DNA of 32,735 bases from Fulvivirga imtechensis AK7 (lineage in GTDB: Bacteria; Bacteroidota; Bacteroidia; Cytophagales; Cyclobacteriaceae). Each line of letters begins with the position of its first letter. Position 1 is the stretch's first letter. The notes below the pieces were generated by a model. The model did not search any database, had not been told where the DNA came from, and saw only the letters and a list, made by a program, of their open reading frames with translations. Positions 16,181 to 25,265 of this stretch are shown in pieces. Position numbers and translations under genes: made by a program. Where the stretch lies: the NCBI RefSeq assembly GCF_000331535.1, contig NZ_AMZN01000122.1:1-32735 (forward strand), read 5' to 3'.

Positions 16181-17333
16181 CCAGTACTATTTTTAGTGAA
16201 ACCTTATAACTACTCTCGTCTTCCGTTATGTCAAGATTATAGTTTTTATCATAAAGTAGCTCCAGCCTGCGTAGCGTATTTTGTATACCTATGCCGGAAT
16301 AACTTTTTTTACTGTCATTATTCACTACACTATTTTTGTTGCGGGCATTTCTAACGGTGAAATAAAGCACATTGCCGTTTGTAGTCAACTGAATATTAAT
16401 AGGGGCTTTGCCATTTTTGTAGTCAGTGCCATGCTTGAAGCTGTTTTCAACAAACGGCATCAAAATGAGTGGAGGGATCAGCTTACCTTGGATGTTGCCT
16501 GATATTTTAATCTCCGCTATTAGATTGTCGCCATATCTCAATCGCTCAAGATCTATATAGTTTTGTATATGAGTAACTTCTTCAGGCAAGCTGACGCGGT
16601 TATTCTTGCCTTTATAAATCACATAGCTCATGAGGTCAGATAGTTTCAAAACAGTTTCAGGAGCCTTGTCTGACTTATCGAGCGTAAGAGAATACAGGTT
16701 ATTAAGTGTATTGAAGAAAAAATGAGGCTGTACCTGCGAGCGAAGGAAAGATAATTCCGTTTCATGGTTCCTTCTTTCCAGCTCTCTGGCCTTTCGCTGG
16801 GTTCTCACCCAATCGATGATCAGCTTTATTGCCGTGGTGAGGCCTACTACATAGAGCTCACCCATGAACACGGCCACTATATAATTAAAACCAAAAAGAG
16901 CCTGGTCCTTAACAACTGACTCCCGCCACACTTCGGTAGTCACCAACTGATAAGTGAGCACAATTCTTACGAGAGACATAATCAGGATTGAAAGGAACAG
17001 CAACACCAGGTATTTCGGCAACCGTGAAGGTATGTAGCGGGGCAGCAAAAAGTACAGGTTGAAATATACCAAGATGACATGTATCGGAAACTCAACCAGG
17101 TTAGACCGGAAGGAATACCAGTAGTCATCAAAATAACTCCCCCACCTTAAAGTATTAAACATGAAGTAGCCCAACCAAAACACCAGGTGAGGTACCAGCG
17201 GATTCCGTAGAAATAAAATCGCCTTTCTTTTCAGGTTTTTTTGTGATTGCTCATCCGTTATCGAAAAGCCCTCCATATTCTTCATTTTTTCTATGCTTCT
17301 GTTACTAAACATAGTCATTTTTTGCGAATTCAT
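16170..17333 (-). CDS. LytS/YehU-type sensor histidine kinase
   Basis: A 387-residue membrane protein. After a cytoplasmic lead of about 45 residues there are four hydrophobic spans (about 48-62, 83-97, 107-125 and 148-170). A linker helix precedes the His_kinase domain with phosphoacceptor His204 in RSQVQPHFFFNTLNNLYSL. An HATPase domain follows with LMPFVENSFKHG. No separate periplasmic sensor domain is present, so the signal is probably sensed in or near the membrane. It is cotranscribed with the LytTR regulator and divergent from susC. Position makes it the candidate sensor for the amino-sugar locus. Several start codons are possible near the N-terminus; the first is used. Confidence 0.92.
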   Translation of the reverse strand: MNSQKMTMFSNRSIEKMKNMEGFSITDEQSQKNLKRKAILFLRNPLVPHLVFWLGYFMFNTLRWGSYFDDYWYSFRSNLVEFPIHVILVYFNLYFLLPRYIPSRLPKYLVLLFLSILIMSLVRIVLTYQLVTTEVWRESVVKDQALFGFNYIVAVFMGELYVVGLTTAIKLIIDWVRTQRKARELERRNHETELSFLRSQVQPHFFFNTLNNLYSLTLDKSDKAPETVLKLSDLMSYVIYKGKNNRVSLPEEVTHIQNYIDLERLRYGDNLIAEIKISGNIQGKLIPPLILMPFVENSFKHGTDYKNGKAPINIQLTTNGNVLYFTVRNARNKNSVVNNDSKKSYSGIGIQNTLRRLELLYDKNYNLDITEDESSYKVSLKIVLDED

Positions 17334-17387
17334 CTCGGTAAGGTGGTATCCTGTCTCTTTTCAGGGTATCCCTTCATCTTCAGTAGG

Positions 17388-17422
17388 TTACCAAACAGCT
17401 ATGAACTTTTACCAAACAGCTA
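17388..17422. promoter_or_regulatory. Candidate LytTR operator: two identical 14-bp direct repeats
   Basis: TTACCAAACAGCTA occurs at 17388-17401 and again, identically, at 17409-17422, a 21-bp period or two helical turns. Read on the minus strand the core GCTGTTTGG fits 7 of 9 positions of the LytTR half-site pattern (GTTNRK core). The pair lies between the divergent kinase gene and susC, just upstream of the proposed susC -7 box, where it could replace the -33 element. It may serve both promoters. Confidence 0.65.
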
Positions 17423-17440
17423 ATAAATGAGTGTAAACTT

Positions 17441-17448
17441 TATTTTTC
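17441..17448 (+). promoter_or_regulatory. Possible susC promoter -7 box
   Basis: TATTTTTC differs from the Bacteroidota -7 consensus TAnnTTTG only at the last base. No good -33 box is found; the expected place is occupied by the second direct repeat. That is typical of an activator-dependent promoter. The predicted leader to the ATG at 17494 is about 40 bases. Confidence 0.35.
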
Positions 17449-17493
17449 GCCATTTCGGTGTCAAATTGAGGCTCAGAATCAACCCAAAAAGTT

Positions 17494-20400
17494 ATGAAAA
17501 AAGTTTTACTAATCGGCCTGCTTTTGGCCTTCCTGATGCCTGAGGTAATGGCCCAGCGAACAATATCGGGAACGGTGAAAGAAGCAGGAGAAGATGCACC
17601 TCTTCCCGGGGTGAACATCATTGTGAAAGGTACCAGTACGGGTACCACAAGCGATATCAATGGAGCGTATAGTCTGGAAATACCGGATGATAATGCCACG
17701 TTGTTATTTTCCTTTATAGGATATCGCACACAGGAAGTAAGTATCGGTAGTCGCTCGGTTATCGATGTAAATTTGGAGCAAGACATAACCCAGCTTGGTG
17801 AAGTGGTGGTGACGGCATTTGGCCTTGAGCGGGAGAAAAAAGCTTTAGGTTATGCTGCTACAGAGGTCAATGAAGAAGAGTTTACACGAGCCAGAGAAAA
17901 TAATGTGGTAAACTCTCTTTCGGGCAAGGTATCCGGTTTACAGGTTATGCAGAGTAGCGCTGGTGTAGGCTCATCGTCCAGAGTAGTGATCAGAGGTAAT
18001 AATTCCATTGCCAGCAACAACCAGCCTTTATATGTAGTGGATGGCGTTCCTATTGATAATTCATCCAGCGTAGCAGGGGCGGATCAATGGGGTAACCCTG
18101 TTTCGGGGGGTGTAGGTGCAGGAGGTGTTGATCTTGGTAGTGGTATTTCAGATATTAACCCTGATGATATTGCAAGTGTGACCGTACTCAAAGGTCCCTC
18201 CGCCAGCGCTTTATATGGCTCCCGGGGTGCTAACGGTGTAATTATGATCACTACTAAAGCAGGAGCTAAAAAGAAGGGATTGGGGGTATCTTTCACTTCC
18301 AATTACACTGTTGACCAACCGGCTGTATTTCCAAAGTTTCAAAATGAGTATGGTACAGGAAACCAGGGGATTGCCGGCCCTACCTATGCCGAAGTGGTAA
18401 CCCAGTCAAGCTGGGGGCCTAGAATGGATGGCTCACAAAAACCTACATGGACAGGCCCGGGTGAAACAGCAGCATATACAGCCCAACCCGACAATTTTAA
18501 GGACTTCTTTAGAAATGGCCATTCTTTCACCAACACATTGGCGCTTACGAAGACCGGTGACGTTGGTGCCGTACGATTTTCATTCACTAACCTGGAAAGT
18601 GAGGGTATAGTGCCTGCCAATGAACTCAAAAGAAAATCATTAACTGTAAGAGGATTAGCCAATCTGAATGACAGGCTTACTTCAGATACTAAAATATCCT
18701 ATGTAAATCAGCAGGTAAATAACCGGCCACCATTATCCCGTTGGCCCGACAATCCTGTATTGACACTTTCTCAAATGGGAAGGAATGTAAGAATAGACGA
18801 CCTCAAGGATTATCTGAATGACGATGGTTCTGCCAGATCACCTTTAAGCGGGTACTTCAACAACCCATATTATGTTGCACATGCCATGAATAATGAAGAT
18901 ACTAAAAACAGGGTATTCGGATTTACTTCACTCGACTATAAGTTTACCAATTGGTTTAGCGCTATGGTGAGAGTAGGTACGGATTACTCTGCTCAAAAGT
19001 ATCGTTCCATTGTACCCATAGGCCATACGTTCACACCAAATGGAGCCTTCAATGATGTGCTTTATACCCTTCAGGAAACGAATGCTGATTTCCTTTTGAA
19101 ATTCAAAAAGGATGTTGGAACTGATTTCAATGTATCATTAAACGTAGGAGGAAACCACCGGTATAATACTTATGAAGCCATAGGTTTCACCGGTAATGAC
19201 TGGATAGCAAAAAACACCTATACGGTAAGTAACCTGGCCAATCCGGTAAGTATCAGTAGCATAAGCAGGAAAGAGGTGAATTCACTATATGCTTTCGGAC
19301 AATTATCTTACAAGAATATGATATTTGTAGACATCACCGGAAGAAATGACTGGTCATCCTCTTTAGGTAAAGATAATTGGTCTTTCTTCTACCCCTCTGT
19401 AAGTACCAGTTTTGTTCTTTCAGATATTCTGGGAATGAATTATGATGAAATTACTTTCCTGAAGCTGAGAGCCGGTTGGGCTAAGGTGGGTAATGATACT
19501 GATCCTTATCAGTTGTACCCTGTTTATGACTTCCAGGGCGGTGTCAATTATAATGGACAACCTGTAGCATCGAACGACCCTAACAAAAAGAATCCCGATC
19601 TGAAGCCGGAGGAAACTACCTCATATGAGCTTGGTATAGACTCCAGATTTTTAGGTGATAGATTTAGCTTTAGTTTTACATACTACAATGCTTCAACTAA
19701 GGATCAGATATTAAGAGCTAATACTGCCATCACTTCAGGGTTTAAAACTGTGCTGATCAATGCAGGGGAAATTCAAAACCGGGGCATAGAAATGTCTCTT
19801 GATACCAGAATTGTTGATGCTGCTGATTTTGATTGGAATCTCGGACTTGTTTTTAGCAGGAACAGATCCGAGGTAGTAGAGTTATATGATGATGTGGACC
19901 GCCATGTAATCACACTGGGTGGAGGCAGCTTTCCTATACAGGTTGTGGCAGACAAAGGGCAGCCATACGGCCAGATCTATGGCAGGACCTTTAAAACTGA
20001 TGCGAACGGAAACCGGGTTTATACCTCAACCGGAATGCCTATTGCCTCTGATGAAATGGTAAGCTTTGGAGATATCAATCCTGATTTCCTTGCAGGAATT
20101 ACCAATACGCTTTCTTACAAAAACCTGTCGCTGTTTTTCCTGATCGATATTAAAAAAGGAGGAAAGATAGTAAGTGTGCGTGATGCATTTATGAATTCGG
20201 CCGGTACCAGTGTGATTACTGCAGAACAGAGAAGCAATGGGCTGAGTGTAACAGGAGTTACAGATGAGGGTAATCCTATAACTGTTGATGATGTTAACGT
20301 TCAGAACTACCACAATTCGATTCTAAGCAATGGCATTCTCACACCTTTTGTGTATGATGCTGGCTATATCAAGCTTAGGGAGGTTTCAGTATCTTATACT

Positions 20401-20604
20401 TTCCCTTCTTCGGTTTTACAAAGCCTGCCCTTTTCGAATGTAAAGCTCAGCTTTATAGGGCGTAACCTATTCTTCTTTGACAAGGATACGGAGAACTTTG
20501 ACCCCGAGGCCAGCTTCAGTACTGTTAATGGAGCATCTGGTATCGAAACCTTCTCATTGCCTTCTACCAGAAGTTATGGTGTCAATCTGAGTCTGACCTT
20601 TTAA
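17494..20604 (+). CDS. susC: SusC/RagA-family TonB-dependent outer-membrane transporter
   Basis: A 1036-residue protein of usual SusC length. A signal peptide ends at about residue 20 (EVMAQ). A carboxypeptidase-D-like regulatory domain follows (ISGTVKEAGEDAPLPGVNII to about residue 95), then the TonB-box-like LGEVVVTAFG, a plug domain with PLYVVDGVPID and GPSASALYGSRGANGVIMIT, and a beta barrel ending in an aromatic residue (GVNLSLTF). It imports oligosaccharides across the outer membrane together with SusD, 20 bases downstream. The downstream genes suggest GlcNAc-containing glycans as cargo. Control by the divergent LytS/LytTR pair is likely. Confidence 0.95.
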   Translation: MKKVLLIGLLLAFLMPEVMAQRTISGTVKEAGEDAPLPGVNIIVKGTSTGTTSDINGAYSLEIPDDNATLLFSFIGYRTQEVSIGSRSVIDVNLEQDITQLGEVVVTAFGLEREKKALGYAATEVNEEEFTRARENNVVNSLSGKVSGLQVMQSSAGVGSSSRVVIRGNNSIASNNQPLYVVDGVPIDNSSSVAGADQWGNPVSGGVGAGGVDLGSGISDINPDDIASVTVLKGPSASALYGSRGANGVIMITTKAGAKKKGLGVSFTSNYTVDQPAVFPKFQNEYGTGNQGIAGPTYAEVVTQSSWGPRMDGSQKPTWTGPGETAAYTAQPDNFKDFFRNGHSFTNTLALTKTGDVGAVRFSFTNLESEGIVPANELKRKSLTVRGLANLNDRLTSDTKISYVNQQVNNRPPLSRWPDNPVLTLSQMGRNVRIDDLKDYLNDDGSARSPLSGYFNNPYYVAHAMNNEDTKNRVFGFTSLDYKFTNWFSAMVRVGTDYSAQKYRSIVPIGHTFTPNGAFNDVLYTLQETNADFLLKFKKDVGTDFNVSLNVGGNHRYNTYEAIGFTGNDWIAKNTYTVSNLANPVSISSISRKEVNSLYAFGQLSYKNMIFVDITGRNDWSSSLGKDNWSFFYPSVSTSFVLSDILGMNYDEITFLKLRAGWAKVGNDTDPYQLYPVYDFQGGVNYNGQPVASNDPNKKNPDLKPEETTSYELGIDSRFLGDRFSFSFTYYNASTKDQILRANTAITSGFKTVLINAGEIQNRGIEMSLDTRIVDAADFDWNLGLVFSRNRSEVVELYDDVDRHVITLGGGSFPIQVVADKGQPYGQIYGRTFKTDANGNRVYTSTGMPIASDEMVSFGDINPDFLAGITNTLSYKNLSLFFLIDIKKGGKIVSVRDAFMNSAGTSVITAEQRSNGLSVTGVTDEGNPITVDDVNVQNYHNSILSNGILTPFVYDAGYIKLREVSVSYTFPSSVLQSLPFSNVKLSFIGRNLFFFDKDTENFDPEASFSTVNGASGIETFSLPSTRSYGVNLSLTF

Positions 20605-20624
20605 AAACAAAAAATTCATTAGTT

Positions 20625-22166
20625 ATGAATATTAAGATTAACATATATAAGATATTGGCCTTTAACATTATACTGTTGCTGGCCGGTGGTTGCACAGATG
20701 ATTTCGAAGAGATCAACACAAATCCGAATGGTCCGGCAAAGCTGGATAATATCGGGCCGCTATTGACGCATGCACAGCAAAATATCTATGCGCCTTCAAG
20801 GTTTGTTACCTGGAGAGAGAATGTCATTTTCGGTAGCCGTTTTGCAGAGCACTGGTCATTCGGTTTCCAGGGGACCTGGTTTGCCAATGCTTCCGGATTT
20901 CAGGGGGGCACCGATTGGCACTACGGGGTCTGGGATGACTCATGGGGCCTGGTAAATGCGGTTTCTAACAACAACATAGGCGATTTGGCTGAATTGCTTA
21001 GGCTTACAGGACCTGAAGGTGAGTTTGCCAGTGAGGCCGACTATGGTGTGGTGTTGATTATGAGGGTGATGCTTTTGCAGAGGATAGCTGATAACTATGG
21101 TGCTATACCATTTTCAGATGGTGGTACTGGCGTAGCAAAACCGGTTTTTCAGCAGCTTGACGAGGTATATCCTTTAATGATTGAAGACCTGGACAGGGCC
21201 ATGAACCTAATTGGTAATGCCACGAATTCCGGGCTGGGGGCAGCAGATCAGGTTTATGGAGGCGATTATCAGAAATGGAAGAGGCTCGCTAATTCTGAGA
21301 AATTAAAACTGGCTATAAGAGCTCGTAGCGCATCGGGGAATAATTTTTCCAATCAGGCTATTACTGAAGCTGTTTCAAGCCCGTTGTTGCAGAGCAATGA
21401 TGACAATCTTGTGATCCAAAGAGACCCTTCTTTGACTGCCTTACGACAAGGATTTGCTAATATCTGGTCTTTCGGTACAGGTGGTCAATGGGTAATGGCA
21501 AAAAGGCTGGTGGAACATTTAGATGGTACAGTACTTGGAACGCCCGACCCACGATTGGCGCAATACGCGGACCCTGCGGTCAACAGTGGTAATTATGTAG
21601 GGCAAGAAGTAGGCCTTGATGCTAGCAGTCCTTTAGTAACATCCATAGATAATTTTTCAACTCCTGATGCTACTATTGTAAACCAGGACCCACAGTTTCC
21701 CAGCTATGTTTTTACTTATGCGGAAGCGGAATTTTTGCAGGCAGAAGCGGCATTGTTCGGGATGGGGGGCACAAATGCCAATGCTCATTACCAGGCGGGA
21801 ATCAGAGCGTCTATGGAGCAGTGGGGCGTCAGTGAAGCTGATATTCAGGTATATCTGGCATCTCCTGCCGGTAGCTTGTCTGGTACACAGGAAGATCAGT
21901 TCAGGCAAATTTCCATACAGAGATGGATAGCAGCCTATACTAATGGCTCCGAAGCCTGGGCTATTGTGAGAAGAACAGGCTATCCTGTAATAGAAGATAA
22001 AACAGACCCACGGTTTTTTGATACCTCGGGATGGGCAGACAATAAGCTACCACAACGACTGCTGTATTCTACAACTGAGTACACCCTTAATGGTAAAAAC
22101 CTGGAGAGCGCTCTGCAGAGGCAGGGTCCTGATAAAATGACAACAAAACTATGGTGGGCTAAGTAG
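20625..22166 (+). CDS. susD: SusD/RagB-family nutrient-binding outer-membrane lipoprotein
   Basis: A 513-residue lipoprotein with lipobox LLAGGC (Cys23) and the early segment FEEINTNPNGP typical of the SusD-like family that pairs with SusC. The helical, TPR-containing body includes FPSYVFTYAEAEFLQAEAAL, the conserved C-terminal SusD stretch, and QRWIAAYTNGSEAW. It caps the SusC barrel on the cell surface and captures glycans. A hairpin lies about 30 bases after its stop codon, before the catabolic genes. Confidence 0.94.
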   Translation: MNIKINIYKILAFNIILLLAGGCTDDFEEINTNPNGPAKLDNIGPLLTHAQQNIYAPSRFVTWRENVIFGSRFAEHWSFGFQGTWFANASGFQGGTDWHYGVWDDSWGLVNAVSNNNIGDLAELLRLTGPEGEFASEADYGVVLIMRVMLLQRIADNYGAIPFSDGGTGVAKPVFQQLDEVYPLMIEDLDRAMNLIGNATNSGLGAADQVYGGDYQKWKRLANSEKLKLAIRARSASGNNFSNQAITEAVSSPLLQSNDDNLVIQRDPSLTALRQGFANIWSFGTGGQWVMAKRLVEHLDGTVLGTPDPRLAQYADPAVNSGNYVGQEVGLDASSPLVTSIDNFSTPDATIVNQDPQFPSYVFTYAEAEFLQAEAALFGMGGTNANAHYQAGIRASMEQWGVSEADIQVYLASPAGSLSGTQEDQFRQISIQRWIAAYTNGSEAWAIVRRTGYPVIEDKTDPRFFDTSGWADNKLPQRLLYSTTEYTLNGKNLESALQRQGPDKMTTKLWWAK

Positions 22167-22197
22167 CATCGAAATATTCCTTGTCGACATTGAGTTC

Positions 22198-22234
22198 TGC
22201 TGAATATATTTCTGGTAACAGAAATTATTCAGCA
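22198..22234 (+). promoter_or_regulatory. Intercistronic RNA hairpin after susD
   Basis: TGCTGAATATATTTCTG (22198-22214) and CAGAAATTATTCAGCA (22219-22234) pair almost perfectly, with a single bulged base and a GTAA tetraloop. No run of T follows, so it is not a standard terminator. It may protect the 3' end of the susCD message or partly block read-through, lowering expression of the downstream enzymes. The rest of the 134-bp gap has no other feature seen. Confidence 0.6.
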
Positions 22235-22300
22235 TGCTCAGTGTACTAACGGCAATGACGTCTGTTACCGAATTAAAAAAAAGAAAATAAGCGCCTGTAA

Positions 22301-23278
22301 ATGTTAATAGCAGTAGGAGTAGATGTAGGAGGTACCAATACTAAGCTTGGGGCCGTCACTCAGGACGGAAAGATCATCCATAAGAGGAGGTTTTCCACCA
22401 GAGATCAGATTAATAAGGAGGCTTTTTTGGAGACACTGAGCACCAACATAAAAATGCTTATATCTGATATAGGAAAAGAGTACGTAGACTTAGCAGGCAT
22501 TGGAATAGGCGCACCTAAGGCCAACTTTTATACCGGTAAAGTAGTTGGAGCCGCCAATCTGGCCTGGCAGGGTGCCGTAAATCTACGGCAGTTCCTGCAT
22601 GATCAGTTTCAGGTGCCGGTAATAGTTACTAATGACGCCAACCTCGCTGCTGTAGGCGAAAATGAATTCGGTGCTGCACGCGAAATGAAAAATTTCCTTT
22701 CCGTTACCATAGGGACCGGTTTAGGCTGCGGCATTTACATTAATGGTGAACTGTTCCATGGCCAGAATGATATGGCCGGTGAGTTGGGTCACACCTCAGT
22801 TAAATTTAAAGGAAGGTATTGTGAATGCGGCAAACAAGGGTGCCTGGAGGCATATGTTTCTGCCAAAGGGCTTATCAGGACTACCCTGAAACTGCTATCA
22901 AAATACGAAGATGAGTCCGAACTACGCGCTATTGCGTCACGCGACCTTACACCCGATAAGATCAGTTCGGCTGCACTGCGGGGAGACAGCATGGCATTAA
23001 AGATATACCAATACACCGGGGATATTCTGGGGTATAAGCTGTCAGATGTGATAGCCATGTATAATCCTGAAGCCATTTTTCTTACAGGGGGTATTGCCAA
23101 TGCGCAATCATTGCTCTTTGAGCCAACCAGAAGAAGTATCCATAAATATATATATAAAAGCTATTCAGATCCGATCCGTTTGCTGCCTTCTGCATTACAA
23201 GATGATGAAATTTCGGTCTTGGGAGGAGGGGCATTGGTTTGGAAACATCTTGAAAATAAGATGGCAATTGTTCATTAA
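22301..23278 (+). CDS. ROK-family sugar kinase, probable N-acetylglucosamine kinase
   Basis: A 325-residue cytoplasmic protein. The phosphate-binding loop DVGGTNTK is at residues 8-15, the catalytic-base region is VTNDANLAAVGENEFG, and the ROK zinc site is complete: His164 in GELGHTSV and Cys174, Cys176 and Cys181 in CECGKQGCLEAY. No N-terminal helix-turn-helix is present, so it is a kinase and not a NagC-type repressor. ROK kinases act on glucose, GlcNAc, ManNAc or fructose. The adjacent NagB-like and GH20 genes make GlcNAc the best guess. It is the first gene of a tightly packed run of five (gaps of 9-17 bases or overlaps). Confidence 0.88.
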   Translation: MLIAVGVDVGGTNTKLGAVTQDGKIIHKRRFSTRDQINKEAFLETLSTNIKMLISDIGKEYVDLAGIGIGAPKANFYTGKVVGAANLAWQGAVNLRQFLHDQFQVPVIVTNDANLAAVGENEFGAAREMKNFLSVTIGTGLGCGIYINGELFHGQNDMAGELGHTSVKFKGRYCECGKQGCLEAYVSAKGLIRTTLKLLSKYEDESELRAIASRDLTPDKISSAALRGDSMALKIYQYTGDILGYKLSDVIAMYNPEAIFLTGGIANAQSLLFEPTRRSIHKYIYKSYSDPIRLLPSALQDDEISVLGGGALVWKHLENKMAIVH

Positions 23279-23295
23279 TAAAAAAGATCAAGCAT

Positions 23296-25248
23296 ATGAC
23301 GAAAACTATAGAAGAACATCGAAGTCTGGCACATCAGCCAACAGGGGTTACGGAAAAAACCAAGTTTGAAAAGATACATGTTGAAATATTCGATAATTCT
23401 ACAACGGCCTCGCTGGCAATTGCACATGAAATAGCTGACCTGATCAGGAGCAAGCAAGCCAAAGGAGAGGTGTGTGTGCTGGGGCTGGCAACAGGGTCAT
23501 CACCGACATCAGTATACAACGAACTGGTGCGTCTTCACCAGGAAGAAGGGCTGAGCTTTAAAAATGTTATCACTTTTAACCTGGATGAGTATTTCCCAAT
23601 GGAGCCGGAAAACCTACAGAGTTATGTGAGGTTCATGAACGAATACCTTTTTGACCATATCGACATTGAAAGGGAAAATATTCATATTCCTGACGGCACA
23701 TTACCTTACGAGCTGGTGGATTCATTTTGTCAGGAATATGAGCAAAAAATCAAGGAGCTTGGAGGTATTGATCTCCAAATATTGGGTATCGGACGTACAG
23801 GCCACATTGGCTTCAACGAACCAGGGTCACATATCAACTCAAAAACCAGACTGATCACGCTTGATCATATTACCAGGCTGGATGCTGCCAGCGACTTCTT
23901 TGGAGAAGAAAATGTGCCAAGGAGAGCGATTACGATGGGAGTAGGCACCATTATGAAGGCAAAGCGCATCATTTTGATGGCGTGGGGTGAAGGTAAGGCC
24001 AATGTTATACAGCGAACAGTGGAAGGAGAGATATCGGATACTGTTCCTGCAACATACCTTCAGAGCCATTCTAACGCCACACTGGTGTTGGATGATGGTT
24101 CTGCCGCCGAGCTGGTGCGAATAAAAACCCCCTGGTTGGTACAAACTTGCAAGTGGGATAACTACCTGGCAAAAAAGGCAGTGATCTGGCTGAGTCTGAA
24201 GCTGCAGAAACCTATTTTGAAACTTACCGATCGCGATTATAATGATCATGGCATGAGTGATCTGGTGGCCGAACATGGACCTGCTTATAACATCAATATC
24301 CAGATGTTTAATGAACTGCAGCATACCATCACCGGATGGCCCGGAGGTAAGCCCAAGGCAGACGATACTTACCGCCCGGAGCGGGCTGAGCCAGCGAAAA
24401 AACGTGTGGTGATCTTCAGTCCACACCCTGACGATGATGTAATATCTATGGGGGGAACTTTCATACGACTGGTAGATCAGGGACATGATGTGCATGTCGC
24501 CTATCAGACTTCAGGAAATATTGCCGTCTTCGATGAAGATGTGATCCGCTTTGCCGATTTCTTCAGAGATTTTAATGATGTCTACACCATCAGCAATAAT
24601 GACGGAAAGAAAACCTACCAACATGTGGTGGAGACTATTAAAGGCAAAAAGCCCGGTGAAGTGGACAGCACCTTGGTGCAGGCCATCAAGGGACTGATCA
24701 GAAGGGGAGAGGCCAAGGCAGCCTGCAGGTATGTGGGGCTTCCTGATGAAAAGGCGCACTTTCTTGACATGCCTTTTTACGAGACCGGTTTAGTAAAGAA
24801 AAAGCCGTTGTGTGAAGAGGACATTCAAATTATAGTTAACCTGTTACAGGAAATAAAGCCTCATCAGATCTATGCCGCTGGCGATCTGTCTGACCCTCAT
24901 GGCACCCACCGGGTTTGTCTCTCTGCCATCTTCCAGGCGCTGGATCGGCTGAAAGGAGAGCCCTGGATAAAAGATTGTTGGGTATGGCTGTACCGTGGTG
25001 CATGGCAGGAGTGGGATATCAACGATATCGAAATGGCGGTGCCCCTTAGCCCGGGGGAATTGGTCCGCAAGCGTAAGTCTATCTTCAAACACCAGTCGCA
25101 GAAGGACACTGCGCTATTCCCTGGCGCTGACCCACGTGAGTTTTGGATGAGAGCAGAAGACAGAAACCATGCAACGGCTACCTTGTATGACAAGTTGGGT
25201 TTACCGGAGTATGAGGCAATAGAGGGCTTTAAGAGATACAAGTTTTAA
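23296..25248 (+). CDS. NagB-like glucosamine-6-phosphate deaminase fused to a PIG-L deacetylase
   Basis: A 650-residue two-domain cytoplasmic protein. Residues of about 25-290 are NagB-like: GLATGSSPTSVY, Asp97 in FNLDEYF (Asp72 of E. coli NagB), His170 and Glu175 in GRTGHIGFNEPGS. The residue equivalent to NagB Asp141 is Thr168. Residues of about 368-560 are a PIG-L/LmbE deacetylase with the zinc motifs HPDDD (377-381) and HGTH (535-538). This architecture is a known Bacteroidota family usually called glucosamine-6-phosphate deaminase-like. A single protein that deacetylates GlcNAc-6-P and deaminates the product would fit a locus that has no nagA, but this is inference. Confidence 0.9.
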   Translation: MTKTIEEHRSLAHQPTGVTEKTKFEKIHVEIFDNSTTASLAIAHEIADLIRSKQAKGEVCVLGLATGSSPTSVYNELVRLHQEEGLSFKNVITFNLDEYFPMEPENLQSYVRFMNEYLFDHIDIERENIHIPDGTLPYELVDSFCQEYEQKIKELGGIDLQILGIGRTGHIGFNEPGSHINSKTRLITLDHITRLDAASDFFGEENVPRRAITMGVGTIMKAKRIILMAWGEGKANVIQRTVEGEISDTVPATYLQSHSNATLVLDDGSAAELVRIKTPWLVQTCKWDNYLAKKAVIWLSLKLQKPILKLTDRDYNDHGMSDLVAEHGPAYNINIQMFNELQHTITGWPGGKPKADDTYRPERAEPAKKRVVIFSPHPDDDVISMGGTFIRLVDQGHDVHVAYQTSGNIAVFDEDVIRFADFFRDFNDVYTISNNDGKKTYQHVVETIKGKKPGEVDSTLVQAIKGLIRRGEAKAACRYVGLPDEKAHFLDMPFYETGLVKKKPLCEEDIQIIVNLLQEIKPHQIYAAGDLSDPHGTHRVCLSAIFQALDRLKGEPWIKDCWVWLYRGAWQEWDINDIEMAVPLSPGELVRKRKSIFKHQSQKDTALFPGADPREFWMRAEDRNHATATLYDKLGLPEYEAIEGFKRYKF

Positions 25249-25265
25249 CTTTTGAATAGACATTG

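Noticed and set aside
17388-17422. The direct repeats as -33 and -7 promoter boxes for the kinase gene
   Set aside because: On the minus strand both copies contain TTTG, but the 21-base step does not fit the usual -33/-7 spacing and no TAnnTTTG is formed.
23839-24495. 218-residue minus-strand reading frame
   Set aside because: It is opposite the NagB-like/PIG-L gene, is rich in His, Ser and Cys as expected of an antisense frame, and has no family pattern.
25263-25265. TTG start for the GH20 gene
   Set aside because: The ATG directly after it gives the same signal peptide and is the normal choice.
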